Source of the DNA: Brevibacterium sp. CBA3109
GTDB lineage: Bacteria > Actinomycetota > Actinomycetes > Actinomycetales > Brevibacteriaceae
NCBI RefSeq assembly: GCF_040256645.1
Contig: NZ_CP158281.1
Location: forward strand, 992,001-1,056,000
Direction of reading: 5' to 3'
DNA length: 64,000 nt
Shown here: piece after piece, positions 55,731 through 64,000 of the stretch
Layout: the number at the start of each line of letters is the position of its first letter
How positions within the stretch are numbered: the first letter of the stretch is position 1
Made by a program: the position numbers and the translations under genes
Notes under the pieces: model-generated
The model's input: the letters and a program-made list of their open reading frames with translations, nothing else
Databases searched by the model: none
Told to the model about the DNA's origin: nothing

Positions 55731-57310
55731 AGGCCATTCCTCCTGTGCGCCGGTGGCGGTTGCAGACACGGCTGATCGTCCTCGCCAGCCTCGTCCTGAT
55801 CCTGGTGGGAGCCGGGATCGGGGCCGCCTCATGGTGGAGCGTGCGGACCTCCCTGATGTCTGATCTCGACAGTCAGTTGGCCGGGATGACCCATCATGCC
55901 CGAGTCGATCCCGGGCCCGGACAGAAACCGGGGAACCCTCCAGCCTCGGATGAGACTGATTCCTCCACCTCTGTTGACCAGGCATTGCGCTACCTCTTCC
56001 AACCGGGAGTCGGCGACGGTGCTCTCGTGGTCGTCGGCACCGATGACTCTGCCGAAGGCCTGATCGCCGAGGCGGGGCGCGAGCAGCCGCAGACGCTTCC
56101 CACAGATGCGGTGGATGCTCTCCTCAACGTCGACGCAGCCACCGGTGGTGAGGAGCCGGACGGGGATCGCAGCGGTGAAGCGGCTGGTCCGGGGGAGGGC
56201 GGCGCATCCACGGGGCATCGTTCTGTCGACGTTCCCGGCTTCGGCACCTATCGTGTCGCGGCCTTTGACGACGAAGGAACGACGACTGTCTACGGGGTGC
56301 CGCAGAACAGCGTCGATTCGGCGCTTGAAAGAACGGCTTACACTACGGCACTCGCGGTGCTCATCGGCGTGCTCGCCACGGCACTGCTCATGGCCGTCAT
56401 CATCCACAGGCAGCTGCGCGATCTCAGAGATGTTGCACGCACAGCCAGAGAAGTGACCGACCTCGAGCTGGGGGAGGGGGAGCCCGAACTGGCGCTGCGA
56501 GTGCCCTCAGAACTCGCGGTGCCCGGCACCGAGGTCGGTGACGTCGGCGCGTCGGTGAATCGGATGCTCGACCACGTCGGCTCCGCTCTTGACGAACGAT
56601 ATCGCGGGACAGAGCAGATGAGAAGATTCGTCGCTGACGCCTCACACGAGCTGCGGACCCCGATCGCCACGATCAGAGGATGGGCAGACCTCACCCGGCC
56701 GTATCGGGACGAGCTTCCTGTCCAGGTGCAGACATCGCTGGGCAGGATCGACTCGGGGGCGATGAGGATGTCCTCGCTCGTCGATGACCTGCTCCTCCTC
56801 GCCAGATTGGAAGCCGGCCGACAGCCGACCAAGGAAGACACCGTGGATGTGTCTGCACTGCTTTTGGAACTCGTCGAAGATGCGCACGTGCTCAGCCCGG
56901 ACCATGAGATCCACCTGGATCTGCCCCCGGATGCCTTGGAGATCCGCGGCGCCGCCGATCAGGTGCGCCAGGCGGTCGCAGTCATACTCACCAATGCGTG
57001 CGTGCACACGCCAACGGGCACGCGAGTCCACGTTGAGGCCGAACACATTGAGGAGGCTGGGGCCCAGCAGATGGTGGCCGTTCGCATCAGCGATGACGGG
57101 CCGGGTATCCCCGAAGACATTCGCGACACAGTCTTCGACAGGTTTGTTCGCGGTGACGCGGCACGAACCAGAACTGAGGGAGTGCGCGGAGGCTCATCTG
57201 GTCTGGGTCTGTCCATCGCAGCCGGACTCGTCGAACTCATGCACGGCGAGGTGTCGATGACGACCTCGGAGGGCGGCACCGTGTTCGAACTCCGGTTCCG
57301 AGCTGCCTGA
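55727..57310 (+). CDS. Sensor histidine kinase
   Basis: 527 residues from GTG 55727 (GTGA overlap); the frame upstream reads through the response regulator. Membrane helices LIVLASLVLILVGAGIGAAS and ALAVLIGVLATALLMAVIIH flank an outer sensor domain of about 165 residues with Gly/Glu/Asp loops. Then HAMP, HisKA with FVADASHELRTPIATIRGWA (His307), N-box ILTNACVHTPTGTR, G1 ISDDGPGIPEDIRD, G2 GLGLSIAAGLVELMHGE. A complete kinase, partner of the preceding regulator. Confidence 0.93.
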   Translation: MKAIPPVRRWRLQTRLIVLASLVLILVGAGIGAASWWSVRTSLMSDLDSQLAGMTHHARVDPGPGQKPGNPPASDETDSSTSVDQALRYLFQPGVGDGALVVVGTDDSAEGLIAEAGREQPQTLPTDAVDALLNVDAATGGEEPDGDRSGEAAGPGEGGASTGHRSVDVPGFGTYRVAAFDDEGTTTVYGVPQNSVDSALERTAYTTALAVLIGVLATALLMAVIIHRQLRDLRDVARTAREVTDLELGEGEPELALRVPSELAVPGTEVGDVGASVNRMLDHVGSALDERYRGTEQMRRFVADASHELRTPIATIRGWADLTRPYRDELPVQVQTSLGRIDSGAMRMSSLVDDLLLLARLEAGRQPTKEDTVDVSALLLELVEDAHVLSPDHEIHLDLPPDALEIRGAADQVRQAVAVILTNACVHTPTGTRVHVEAEHIEEAGAQQMVAVRISDDGPGIPEDIRDTVFDRFVRGDAARTRTEGVRGGSSGLGLSIAAGLVELMHGEVSMTTSEGGTVFELRFRAA

Positions 57311-57420
57311 GGGTCTCTGGTCGCACCCGCGCTCAACTGCACAGGCTGGACACAGCCTCGACTGGGATTGGCGACAGCACGGCACACGACAGTGGAATCA
57401 CTGACAACCAAGGAGACTTC

Positions 57421-57972
57421 ATGACTGAGAACCAGAATCAGAACCCTGCCGACGCTGCCGCCCGATCCGACATATCCGCCCAGCCCAGCCCTGCTGGCAC
57501 CATGGATTCGAACGATCGGAAGAAGAAGCGGCGCGTTCCGCTGATCCCCGCCATCCTTGCAGGTGCGGCCCTGTTCATCGTCGGTGGACTCGCCGGAGGA
57601 GCGGTGGGCGCCTCGACAGTGCTGATGTCGAATGACAGCGGCACAAGCCAGGGTACGGGTGGTCCTGGCGGCCAGCCGGGAGGCGGTCAGCAGGGTGGCG
57701 GCCAACAAGGTGGTGCAGGACCAGGCGGAGGAATGGCGCCGGGCGGCCAAGCCGGAGATGGACAGGGTTCGAACAGCCAAGACTCGAACGGCCAGGACTC
57801 GGATGGCCAAGACTCGAACAATCAAGGTTCGGACGGACAGTCGTCCCAAAATTCGGATGACCAGACGGCCGATGACACCTCGGCGGTGGACGACAGTAGC
57901 GAAGAGAACGTTGCCCTGACGGGGCTGAGCTCGGTGTCGCAGGAAGCGGCGGTCCTCAACCGAGAGCCCTGA
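57421..57972 (+). CDS. Gly/Gln/Ser-rich membrane-anchored protein
   Basis: 183 residues behind CAAGGAG. A polar N-terminus with KKKRR, one membrane helix (VPLIPAILAGAALFIVGGLA), then an outer tail: a Gly/Gln tract (GGPGGQPGGGQQGGGQQGG), a Ser/Asn/Asp/Gln repeat (NSQDSNGQDSDGQDSNNQGS) and a conserved-looking acidic end. It lies next to the glycosylation/two-component cluster. The Ser-rich outer tail would be a natural O-glycosylation substrate, which is inference. Function unknown. Confidence 0.65.
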   Translation: MTENQNQNPADAAARSDISAQPSPAGTMDSNDRKKKRRVPLIPAILAGAALFIVGGLAGGAVGASTVLMSNDSGTSQGTGGPGGQPGGGQQGGGQQGGAGPGGGMAPGGQAGDGQGSNSQDSNGQDSDGQDSNNQGSDGQSSQNSDDQTADDTSAVDDSSEENVALTGLSSVSQEAAVLNREP

Positions 57973-58013
57973 TTCTCTCTGCCGCGACGGAGTCCTATTC
58001 TGTTTCGGAAACA

Positions 58014-58047
58014 ACTGTGCCCCCACCGATTGCGGTGGGGGCACAGT
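58014..58047. terminator. Terminator between convergent genes (57972 and katG)
   Basis: ACTGTGCCCCCACC (58014-58027) pairs perfectly with GGTGGGGGCACAGT (58034-58047), loop GATTGC. It serves the rightward membrane-protein gene and the leftward katG. Confidence 0.85.
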
Positions 58048-58084
58048 CATGAGCGCTCAGAACACTCTGCGGAGGAGGCCTCCG

Positions 58085-60289
58085 TCAGCGGTGCAGATCG
58101 AAACGGTCTGCCTCGACGAGCTTGCTCCAGGCCTTGACGAAGTCGTTGACGAACTTCTCCTTGGCATCATCGGAGGCGTAGACCTCGGCGAGGGCACGCA
58201 GCTCTGAGTTGGCGCCGAAGAGCAGGTCGATGCGGCTTCCGGTCCACAGCTTCTCTCCCCCGGGGGAGAAGCACTCGTAGACGTTGGCGGACTCGGACGG
58301 GCCGACCGGCTTCCAGACATTGCCGAGCTCGAGCAGATTGACGAAGAAGTCGTTCGTCAGCTCGCCCGGGCGATCGGTGAACACACCGAGCTCGGAGTCT
58401 TCGTAGTTCGCGCCGAGGACGCGCAGTCCGCCGATGAGCACGGTCAGCTCCGACGGGGTCAGGCCGAGGAGGCTGGCCCTGTCGAGGAGAAGATGCTCGG
58501 CCGAGAGCGGAAGGCCCTCTGTCAGGTAGTTGCGGAATCCGTCGTGAGTCGGCTCCAGGAAGGAGAACGAGTTGACGTCGGTCTGCTCCTGGGTGGCGTC
58601 TCCGCGGCCCGTGGTCACCGGGACGCTGACATCATGACCAGCTGCCTTCGCTGCGGTCTCGATGCCGACGGCACCGGCGATAGCCAGAACATCGGCGAAG
58701 GAGGCGCCGTTGTCGGCTGCGATGCCCTCGAGGACGCTGACGACCTGTTCCAGCTTCGCCGGCTCGTTGACGTCCCAGCTCTTCTGCGGCTCGAGGCGCA
58801 GACGTCCGCCGTTGACGCCGCCGCGGAAGTCCGAGCGGCGGTGCGTGGACGCTGCGGCCCAAGTGGTGGACACCAGCTGGGAGACGGTCAGGCCTGAGTT
58901 GCGAATGGCGGCCTTGACTGCCTCGAGGCCAGCCTCATCAAGCGGGGTGCCTTCTGGGACCGGGTCCTGCCAGATCAGCTCTTCGCTGGGCACCTCGGGT
59001 CCGAGGTAACGGGTGGCCGGGCCCATGTCACGGTGAGTGAGCTTGAACCAGGCACGAGCGAAGGCATCTTCGAACGCCTTCTGATCGTCCTTGAAGCGAC
59101 GCGAGATCTTCTCGTAGATGGGATCGAAGCGCAGAGACAGGTCGGTCGTGAGCATGCGGGGCTCACGACGGCCGTCGCCCTGTGCCATCGGCACCATGTC
59201 ATCGCCGCCGCCGTCGACCGGACGCCACTGCAGGTGTCCGCCTTCGTTTTCGAAGACTTCCCATTCATAGGCGAAGAGGATGTGGAAGAACTCGTTGTCC
59301 CAGCGGGTCGGGTGATAGGTCCAGGTGACCTCGATGCCGCTGCCGACGGTGTCGTTGCCCTGTCCGGTGCCGAAATCGGACTTCCAGCCCAGTCCCTGCT
59401 CTTCGATCGGTGCCGCTTCGGGGTCGCCGCCCTTGTGTGACTCCGGGGCTGCGCCGTGGGTCTTGCCGAACGTGTGACCGCCGGCGATGAGGGCGACTGT
59501 CTCCTCATCGTCCATGGCCATGCGAGCGAAGGTTTCGCGGATGTCGAGCGCGGCGGCCAGCGGATCGGGCTTGCCTTCCGGGCCTTCCGGGTTGACGTAG
59601 ATGAGACCCATGGTGGTTGCGGCCAGGGGCTTCTGCAGTTCGCGGTTGCCCACATAGCGCTTATCGGTGCCCAGCCATTCGGTCTCTGAGCCCCAGTAGA
59701 CGTCGTTGTCGGGCTCCCACACGTCCTTACGTCCGCCTGCGTAGCCGAAGGTCTTGAAGCCCATCGACTCCAGTCCGACGTTGCCGGCGAGGATGAACAG
59801 GTCGGCCCAGGAGATCTTTTTGCCGTACTTCTTCTTGACCGGCCAGAGCAGGCGACGAGCTTTGTCGAGACCCACGTTGTCTGGCCAGGAGTTGAGTGGG
59901 GCGAAGCGCTGCTGTCCCTCGCCGCCACCGCCGCGTCCGTCCTGGACACGGTAGGTGCCGGCTGAGTGCCAGGCCATGCGGATCATGAATGGGCCGTAGT
60001 GCCCGAAGTCGGCAGACCACCAGTCGGCGTTCGTCTTCTGGAGCTCTTCGATATCGGCCTTGAGCGCGAAGTAGTCGAGGCTGGCGAATTCGGCATCGTA
60101 GTCGAAGCCCTCGTCCATGGGGTCGCGTGCAGGCTGGTTCTTGGCCAAGATCTTGAGATTGAGACGGTTGGGCCACCAGTGCGAGTTCGCGTCGCCCTGG
60201 CTGGGAGCGGCCAGCGACTCGGCCTCAGGCGCAGGCGTCCCCGAGGTGGTGTGTGCGACTGGGCAGCCGCCTGTGGAGCTTTCGGTCAT
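58085..60289 (-). CDS. katG: Catalase-peroxidase KatG
   Basis: 734 residues. It decomposes hydrogen peroxide and activates isoniazid-type prodrugs in mycobacteria. Distal haem site [11 protein letters not shown] (Arg, Trp, His). Tyr in [15 protein letters not shown] for the Met-Tyr-Trp adduct. Proximal His in [22 protein letters not shown] keeps the Ser equivalent to mycobacterial Ser315. The second, non-haem domain is present, so the length is normal. It lies downstream of furA in the actinobacterial furA-katG operon. Confidence 0.97.
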   Translation of the reverse strand: MTESSTGGCPVAHTTSGTPAPEAESLAAPSQGDANSHWWPNRLNLKILAKNQPARDPMDEGFDYDAEFASLDYFALKADIEELQKTNADWWSADFGHYGPFMIRMAWHSAGTYRVQDGRGGGGEGQQRFAPLNSWPDNVGLDKARRLLWPVKKKYGKKISWADLFILAGNVGLESMGFKTFGYAGGRKDVWEPDNDVYWGSETEWLGTDKRYVGNRELQKPLAATTMGLIYVNPEGPEGKPDPLAAALDIRETFARMAMDDEETVALIAGGHTFGKTHGAAPESHKGGDPEAAPIEEQGLGWKSDFGTGQGNDTVGSGIEVTWTYHPTRWDNEFFHILFAYEWEVFENEGGHLQWRPVDGGGDDMVPMAQGDGRREPRMLTTDLSLRFDPIYEKISRRFKDDQKAFEDAFARAWFKLTHRDMGPATRYLGPEVPSEELIWQDPVPEGTPLDEAGLEAVKAAIRNSGLTVSQLVSTTWAAASTHRRSDFRGGVNGGRLRLEPQKSWDVNEPAKLEQVVSVLEGIAADNGASFADVLAIAGAVGIETAAKAAGHDVSVPVTTGRGDATQEQTDVNSFSFLEPTHDGFRNYLTEGLPLSAEHLLLDRASLLGLTPSELTVLIGGLRVLGANYEDSELGVFTDRPGELTNDFFVNLLELGNVWKPVGPSESANVYECFSPGGEKLWTGSRIDLLFGANSELRALAEVYASDDAKEKFVNDFVKAWSKLVEADRFDLHR

Positions 60290-60368
60290 TGTGTACCTTT
60301 CACGGTCGAGCCCCGTCGGGCTCGGTTGAAGACAAAAGGGGTGAGGCTTTGTCGAAGGATGGATCGGC

Positions 60369-60857
60369 TTAGGCCGCCGAGGTGGCCCCGGAGGCTCCAG
60401 CAGGAGATGCTGATCCCGACGGCGATGCGTTGCAGTCGGGGCACAGTCCCCAGAAGGTCACCTCGGCCTGTTCGATGACGAATCCCGCGTCGTGCGAAGG
60501 TGTCAGGCATGGAGCCTGCCCGACCGTGCAGTCGACATCGACGATGAGATTGCATGATCGGCACACGAGGTGATGATGGTTGTCCCCGATGCGCCGTTCG
60601 TAGCGTGCCACGGACCCGGACGGCTGAATGCACCGCACGAGCCCAACCTCGGTGAGGGTGTGCAGTGAGTCGTAGACGGCCTGATGCGACACCTCGGGGA
60701 GCTGCTCACGGACGGCGCGAATGACGGTATCGGTGTCTGCATGCTGATGTTCACACACAGCTTCGAGTACCGCGACTCTCTGTTTCGTCACACGAAGGGA
60801 ACTGTTCCGCAGTGCTGCGGTCGGCTCCGATTCGTGTCCATGCTTCTTCTCAGCCAC
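60369..60857 (-). CDS. furA: Fur-family regulator FurA
   Basis: 162 residues from GTG 60857. DNA-binding part: [40 protein letters not shown]. Metal sites: [19 protein letters not shown] and LCPDCNAS (C-x2-C pairs). Represses katG in related Actinobacteria as a peroxide/iron sensor. There is no ribosome site before the GTG, and the promoter geometry suggests a leaderless message. A palindrome CTTGA-N5-TCAAG sits at 60879. Confidence 0.92.
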   Translation of the reverse strand: MAEKKHGHESEPTAALRNSSLRVTKQRVAVLEAVCEHQHADTDTVIRAVREQLPEVSHQAVYDSLHTLTEVGLVRCIQPSGSVARYERRIGDNHHHLVCRSCNLIVDVDCTVGQAPCLTPSHDAGFVIEQAEVTFWGLCPDCNASPSGSASPAGASGATSAA

Positions 60858-60878
60858 GGCTTCAGCTTGCCGCCTTTT

Positions 60879-60893
60879 CTTGAATCAGTCAAG
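60879..60893 (-). promoter_or_regulatory. FurA box and -35 of furA-katG promoter
   Basis: CTTGAATCAGTCAAG is an inverted repeat (CTTGA, five bases, TCAAG) followed by AAAAGG on the minus strand, the form of the autoregulatory site at mycobacterial furA. The minus-strand TTGACT (60892-60887) would be the -35, placing transcription near the GTG at 60857. The -10 is weak. Confidence 0.6.
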
Positions 60894-60899
60894 GAAGCG

Positions 60900-61326
60900 T
60901 GTCGAAGAGTTGTTTTGAGGAAGCGGTAGGCGAGGAGCGGCAGATGAGCAACTCTGACGGGGGAGTGGCGGGTATGTCGCCAAGCGCACAGGCGCTGGTT
61001 TTGACCAGATGCACGGGGCCGCGATATTCTAGGATGTGACTGATTGTGTTATCTGCGTCGGCGAACGACCATACCGGATGTTTTGTGAGATCCGGGTTCA
61101 TTGTGAGAGTTCGTCAGAGGCAGGCCGCAGACGTGTCATTCTGCATAGGTTCCGTGTCATTGCGACACGCCCGAGTGCAGGGTTCACTGCGTCGCGCGAA
61201 TACTGGCATCGGGCGTGAAGCTTCACCCGGTGTCCAGTCGGATATGTCCCACGGTTCACAAACATGGCTGATGCCATGGCCAATGTTGGGAATTAGGTTT
61301 ATCGAGAAGCAAATGGAGAACGCTTA
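60900..61326 (+). promoter_or_regulatory. rpsL upstream region with promoter
   Basis: TTGACC (61001-61006) and TATTCT (61025-61030) with 18-bp spacing form a good sigma-70-type promoter for the str operon. That leaves a leader of about 290 bases before rpsL. No gene is seen in the leader. GGAGAA precedes the GTG start. A weak AGCGC/GCGCT pair lies before the promoter. Confidence 0.65.
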
Positions 61327-61701
61327 GTGCCGACAATCCAGCAGCTCGTCCGCAAGGGACGACATGTCAAATCCGCAGGATCCGACGCTCCTGCTCTGAA
61401 GAGCAGCCCGCAGCGTCGTGGAGTGTGCACCCGTGTGTACACCACTACACCCAAGAAGCCGAACTCGGCTCTTCGCAAGGTCGCTCGTGTCAAGCTTTCG
61501 AGCCAGATTGAAGTGACTGCCTACATTCCAGGCGAAGGACACAACCTGCAGGAGCACTCGATCGTGCTTGTGCGCGGTGGTCGTGTCAAGGACCTGCCAG
61601 GCGTGCGCTACCGAATCGTTCGCGGTTCGCTTGACACCCAGGGTGTCAAGGGCCGCCAGCAGGCACGCAGCAAGTACGGTGCGAAGAGGGAGAAGAAGTA
61701 A
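61327..61701 (+). CDS. rpsL: 30S ribosomal protein S12
   Basis: 124 residues from GTG 61327. [10 protein letters not shown], the [20 protein letters not shown] loop and [17 protein letters not shown] are diagnostic. Lys in TTTPKKPNS and in GGRVKDLPG are the unmutated streptomycin-sensitive residues. Its stop overlaps the rpsG start by one base. Confidence 0.97.
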   Translation: MPTIQQLVRKGRHVKSAGSDAPALKSSPQRRGVCTRVYTTTPKKPNSALRKVARVKLSSQIEVTAYIPGEGHNLQEHSIVLVRGGRVKDLPGVRYRIVRGSLDTQGVKGRQQARSKYGAKREKK

Positions 61702-62171
61702 TGCCACGTAAAGGTCCTGCACCCAAGCGACCGATCGTCATTGACCCGGTCTTCAGTTCGCCGATCGTCACGCAGCTGATCAACAAGATCCTGCTCGACG
61801 GAAAGCGTTCGACGGCTGAGCGCATCGTCTACGGTGCTCTCGAAGGTACCCGTGAGAAGAACGGCAACGACCCAGTTGTCAACCTGAAGAAGGCTCTCGA
61901 CAACATCCGCCCATCCCTCGAGGTTCGCTCTCGCCGTGTCGGTGGCGCAACCTACCAGGTTCCGGTCGATGTTCGTCCGGTTCGGTCGACGACTCTGGCA
62001 CTGCGCTGGCTCGTGGCTTATTCCCGCCAGCGTCGTGAGAAGACGATGACCGAACGCCTCATGAATGAGATTCTCGACGCGAGCAACGGCCTCGGTGCTG
62101 CTGTCAAGCGTCGCGAAGACACCCACAAGATGGCCGAGTCCAACAAGGCCTTCGCCCACTACCGCTGGTAA
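61701..62171 (+). CDS. rpsG: 30S ribosomal protein S7
   Basis: 156 residues. [32 protein letters not shown] segment ([20 protein letters not shown]), [13 protein letters not shown] and the C-terminal helices are typical. It nucleates the 30S head. Second gene of the str operon; fusA follows after about 100 bp. Confidence 0.97.
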   Translation: MPRKGPAPKRPIVIDPVFSSPIVTQLINKILLDGKRSTAERIVYGALEGTREKNGNDPVVNLKKALDNIRPSLEVRSRRVGGATYQVPVDVRPVRSTTLALRWLVAYSRQRREKTMTERLMNEILDASNGLGAAVKRREDTHKMAESNKAFAHYRW

Positions 62172-62269
62172 TCGTTCCTCCCCGGAACCCTGCTCGGCAG
62201 GCGTCATGCGGCGCGTGCCGACCAGGCAGCGGGGGAGTCGATCACATCATCGAGTGAGAGAGAGACACC

Positions 62270-64000
62270 GTGGCACTTGACGTGCTCACCGACCTGAACA
62301 AGGTCCGCAACATCGGCATCATGGCCCACATCGATGCTGGTAAGACAACCACGACCGAACGCATCCTCTACTACACCGGCGTGAACTACAAGATCGGCGA
62401 GACCCACGACGGTGCCTCGACGATGGACTGGATGGATCAGGAGCAGGAACGCGGCATCACGATCACGTCGGCTGCCACCACCTGCTACTGGCACGACAAC
62501 CAGATCAACATCATCGACACCCCGGGTCACGTCGACTTCACCGTCGAGGTTGAGCGCTCGCTGCGCGTCCTCGACGGCGCCGTCGCCGTCTTCGACGGCA
62601 AGGAGGGCGTTGAACCGCAGTCCGAGACCGTGTGGCGTCAGGCTGACAAGTACGACGTGCCGCGCGTGTGCTTCGTCAACAAGATGGACAAGCTCGGTGC
62701 TGATTTCTACTTCACTGTCGACACCATCAGGGAACGTCTCGGAGCCAAGCCGCTGGTCATTCAGCTGCCGATCGGTTCGGAGTCCGACTTCGCGGGCGTC
62801 GTCGACCTTCTTGAGATGAAGGCCTTCATCTGGCCTGATGAGTCCAAGAAGGGTCAGGACATGACCGAGATCGAAATCCCTGCCGATCTTCAGGACAAGG
62901 CCGTGGAATACCGTGCCAAGCTCGTCGAGGATGTTGCTGAAGCCAGTGATGAGCTCATGGAGAAGTACCTTGAGGGCGAAGAGATCTCCATCGATGAGAT
63001 CAAGGGCGGCATCCGCTCTCTCGTCGTCAACTCCACTGCGTTCCCGGTCATGTGCGGTTCGGCATACAAGAACAAGGGCGTCCAGCCCATGCTCAATGCC
63101 GTCATCGACTACCTCCCCTCGCCTCTCGAGGTTCCTCCCATGGTCGGAGAGAACCCTCGTGACGAGGACGAGAAGCTGACCCGCAAGCCTTCCGTCGATG
63201 AGCCCTTCTCGGCTCTCGCCTTCAAGGTGGCTACTCACGCGTTCTTCGGCACGTTGACATACGTTCGCGTGTATTCCGGAAAGGTGAAGTCGGGCGAACA
63301 GGTTCTCAACTCCACGAGTGGCAAGAAAGAGCGAGTAGGAAAGCTCTTCCAGATGCACTCCAACAAGGAGAACCCTGTCGAAGAGGCTATCGCCGGGCAC
63401 ATCTATGCCTTCATCGGACTCAAAGAGACAACCACCGGTGACACGCTGTGTGACTCCAGCCATCCGATCGCTCTTGAGTCGATGACCTTCCCTGAGCCGG
63501 TCATCTCTGTGGCTATTGAGCCCAAGACCAAGAGCGACCAGGAGAAGCTGTCGGCCGCCATTCAGAAGTTCGTCAGGGAAGACCCGACATACCGGGTCGA
63601 ACTGGACGTGGAGACGGGTCAGACTGTCATCCGCGGGATGGGCGAGCTTCACCTCGACATCCTCGTTGACCGCATGCGTCGCGAGTTCAAGGTCGAGGCG
63701 AACGTCGGCAAGCCGCAGGTCGCCTACCGGGAGACCATTCGTCGCACTGTCGAGAAATACGATTACACCCACAAGAAGCAGACGGGTGGATCGGGTCAGT
63801 TCGCGAAGGTCCAGGTCACCTTTGAACCTCTCGAGGTTGAAGGCGATACGATCTACGAGTTCGAGAATGCTGTCACGGGCGGACGAATTCCGCGTGAGTA
63901 CATCCCGAGCGTGGACGCCGGCATCCAGGACGCCATGCAGCTTGGTGTCCTCGCCGGTTACCCGATGGTCGGCGTCAAGGCCACACTGATCGACGGCGCC
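62270..64000 (+). CDS. fusA: Elongation factor G (partial, runs off right edge)
   Basis: 577 codons visible from GTG 62270. G1 loop [19 protein letters not shown], switch region [16 protein letters not shown]3 [11 protein letters not shown]4 [10 protein letters not shown]5 CGSAYKNKG. Domains II, III and most of IV follow ([40 protein letters not shown]). It catalyses ribosomal translocation. The stop is outside the window. The long antisense frame beneath it is a shadow. Confidence 0.97.
   Translation, partial: MALDVLTDLNKVRNIGIMAHIDAGKTTTTERILYYTGVNYKIGETHDGASTMDWMDQEQERGITITSAATTCYWHDNQINIIDTPGHVDFTVEVERSLRVLDGAVAVFDGKEGVEPQSETVWRQADKYDVPRVCFVNKMDKLGADFYFTVDTIRERLGAKPLVIQLPIGSESDFAGVVDLLEMKAFIWPDESKKGQDMTEIEIPADLQDKAVEYRAKLVEDVAEASDELMEKYLEGEEISIDEIKGGIRSLVVNSTAFPVMCGSAYKNKGVQPMLNAVIDYLPSPLEVPPMVGENPRDEDEKLTRKPSVDEPFSALAFKVATHAFFGTLTYVRVYSGKVKSGEQVLNSTSGKKERVGKLFQMHSNKENPVEEAIAGHIYAFIGLKETTTGDTLCDSSHPIALESMTFPEPVISVAIEPKTKSDQEKLSAAIQKFVREDPTYRVELDVETGQTVIRGMGELHLDILVDRMRREFKVEANVGKPQVAYRETIRRTVEKYDYTHKKQTGGSGQFAKVQVTFEPLEVEGDTIYEFENAVTGGRIPREYIPSVDAGIQDAMQLGVLAGYPMVGVKATLIDGA

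Overview
The window is high-GC actinobacterial DNA, most likely from Micrococcales and probably Brevibacterium or a close relative. The genus is my inference from gene order and protein style. The kingdom-level call is secure: actinobacterial order tRNA-Trp/secE/nusG/rplKA, rpoBC, furA-katG and rpsL-rpsG-fusA, frequent GTG/TTG starts, and a long acidic NusG N-terminus.

Region 1 (1 to about 18,522) is the right end of an integrated element (ICE or genomic island) whose left part lies outside the window. It starts with divergent XRE regulators around a repeated operator-like sequence, followed by a tight run of overlapping small genes (ParB-like HTH protein, lipoprotein, DUF2637 membrane protein, small membrane proteins). 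A minus-strand envelope module follows: a multidomain cell-wall hydrolase, a long-stalk surface protein, a membrane-anchored beta-rich protein, a YibE/F membrane protein and a thioredoxin-fold protein. The element ends in a tyrosine integrase and a 40-nt 3' fragment of a tRNA gene (apparently tRNA-Arg(TCT)) with its terminator, which is the attachment-site scar. The element is decaying. The hydrolase gene is split by a 1,337-bp IS3-family element with a 4-bp target duplication, the integrase is frameshifted, a TetR gene has an in-frame stop, a WXG/papain-type gene is reduced to two fragments, and an IS5-type transposase survives only as a remnant.

Region 2 (18.5 to 25.2 kb) is chromosomal accessory DNA: a GDSL hydrolase and a PadR regulator that share an operator-like palindrome, a decayed prenyltransferase-like gene, a DUF4333 lipoprotein, a serine hydrolase and a large ATP-grasp protein.

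Region 3 (25.4 to 49.8 kb) is core: two MaoC dehydratase subunits, murB, a membrane phosphoesterase, tRNA-Trp, secE, nusG, rplK, rplA, then an alcohol/aldehyde oxidation cassette with a GAF regulator, then rplJ-rplL behind an apparent attenuator. Next comes an uncharacterised trio of related membrane proteins (about 37.9 to 41.1 kb), whose first gene has an in-frame TGA, then an MBL hydrolase and rpoB-rpoC. The trio is the best candidate here for an undescribed system.

Region 4 (49.8 to 64 kb) holds phosphofructokinase with a DUF1707 protein, an envelope glycosylation and two-component cluster, furA-katG, and the str operon rpsL-rpsG-fusA, with fusA running off the right edge.
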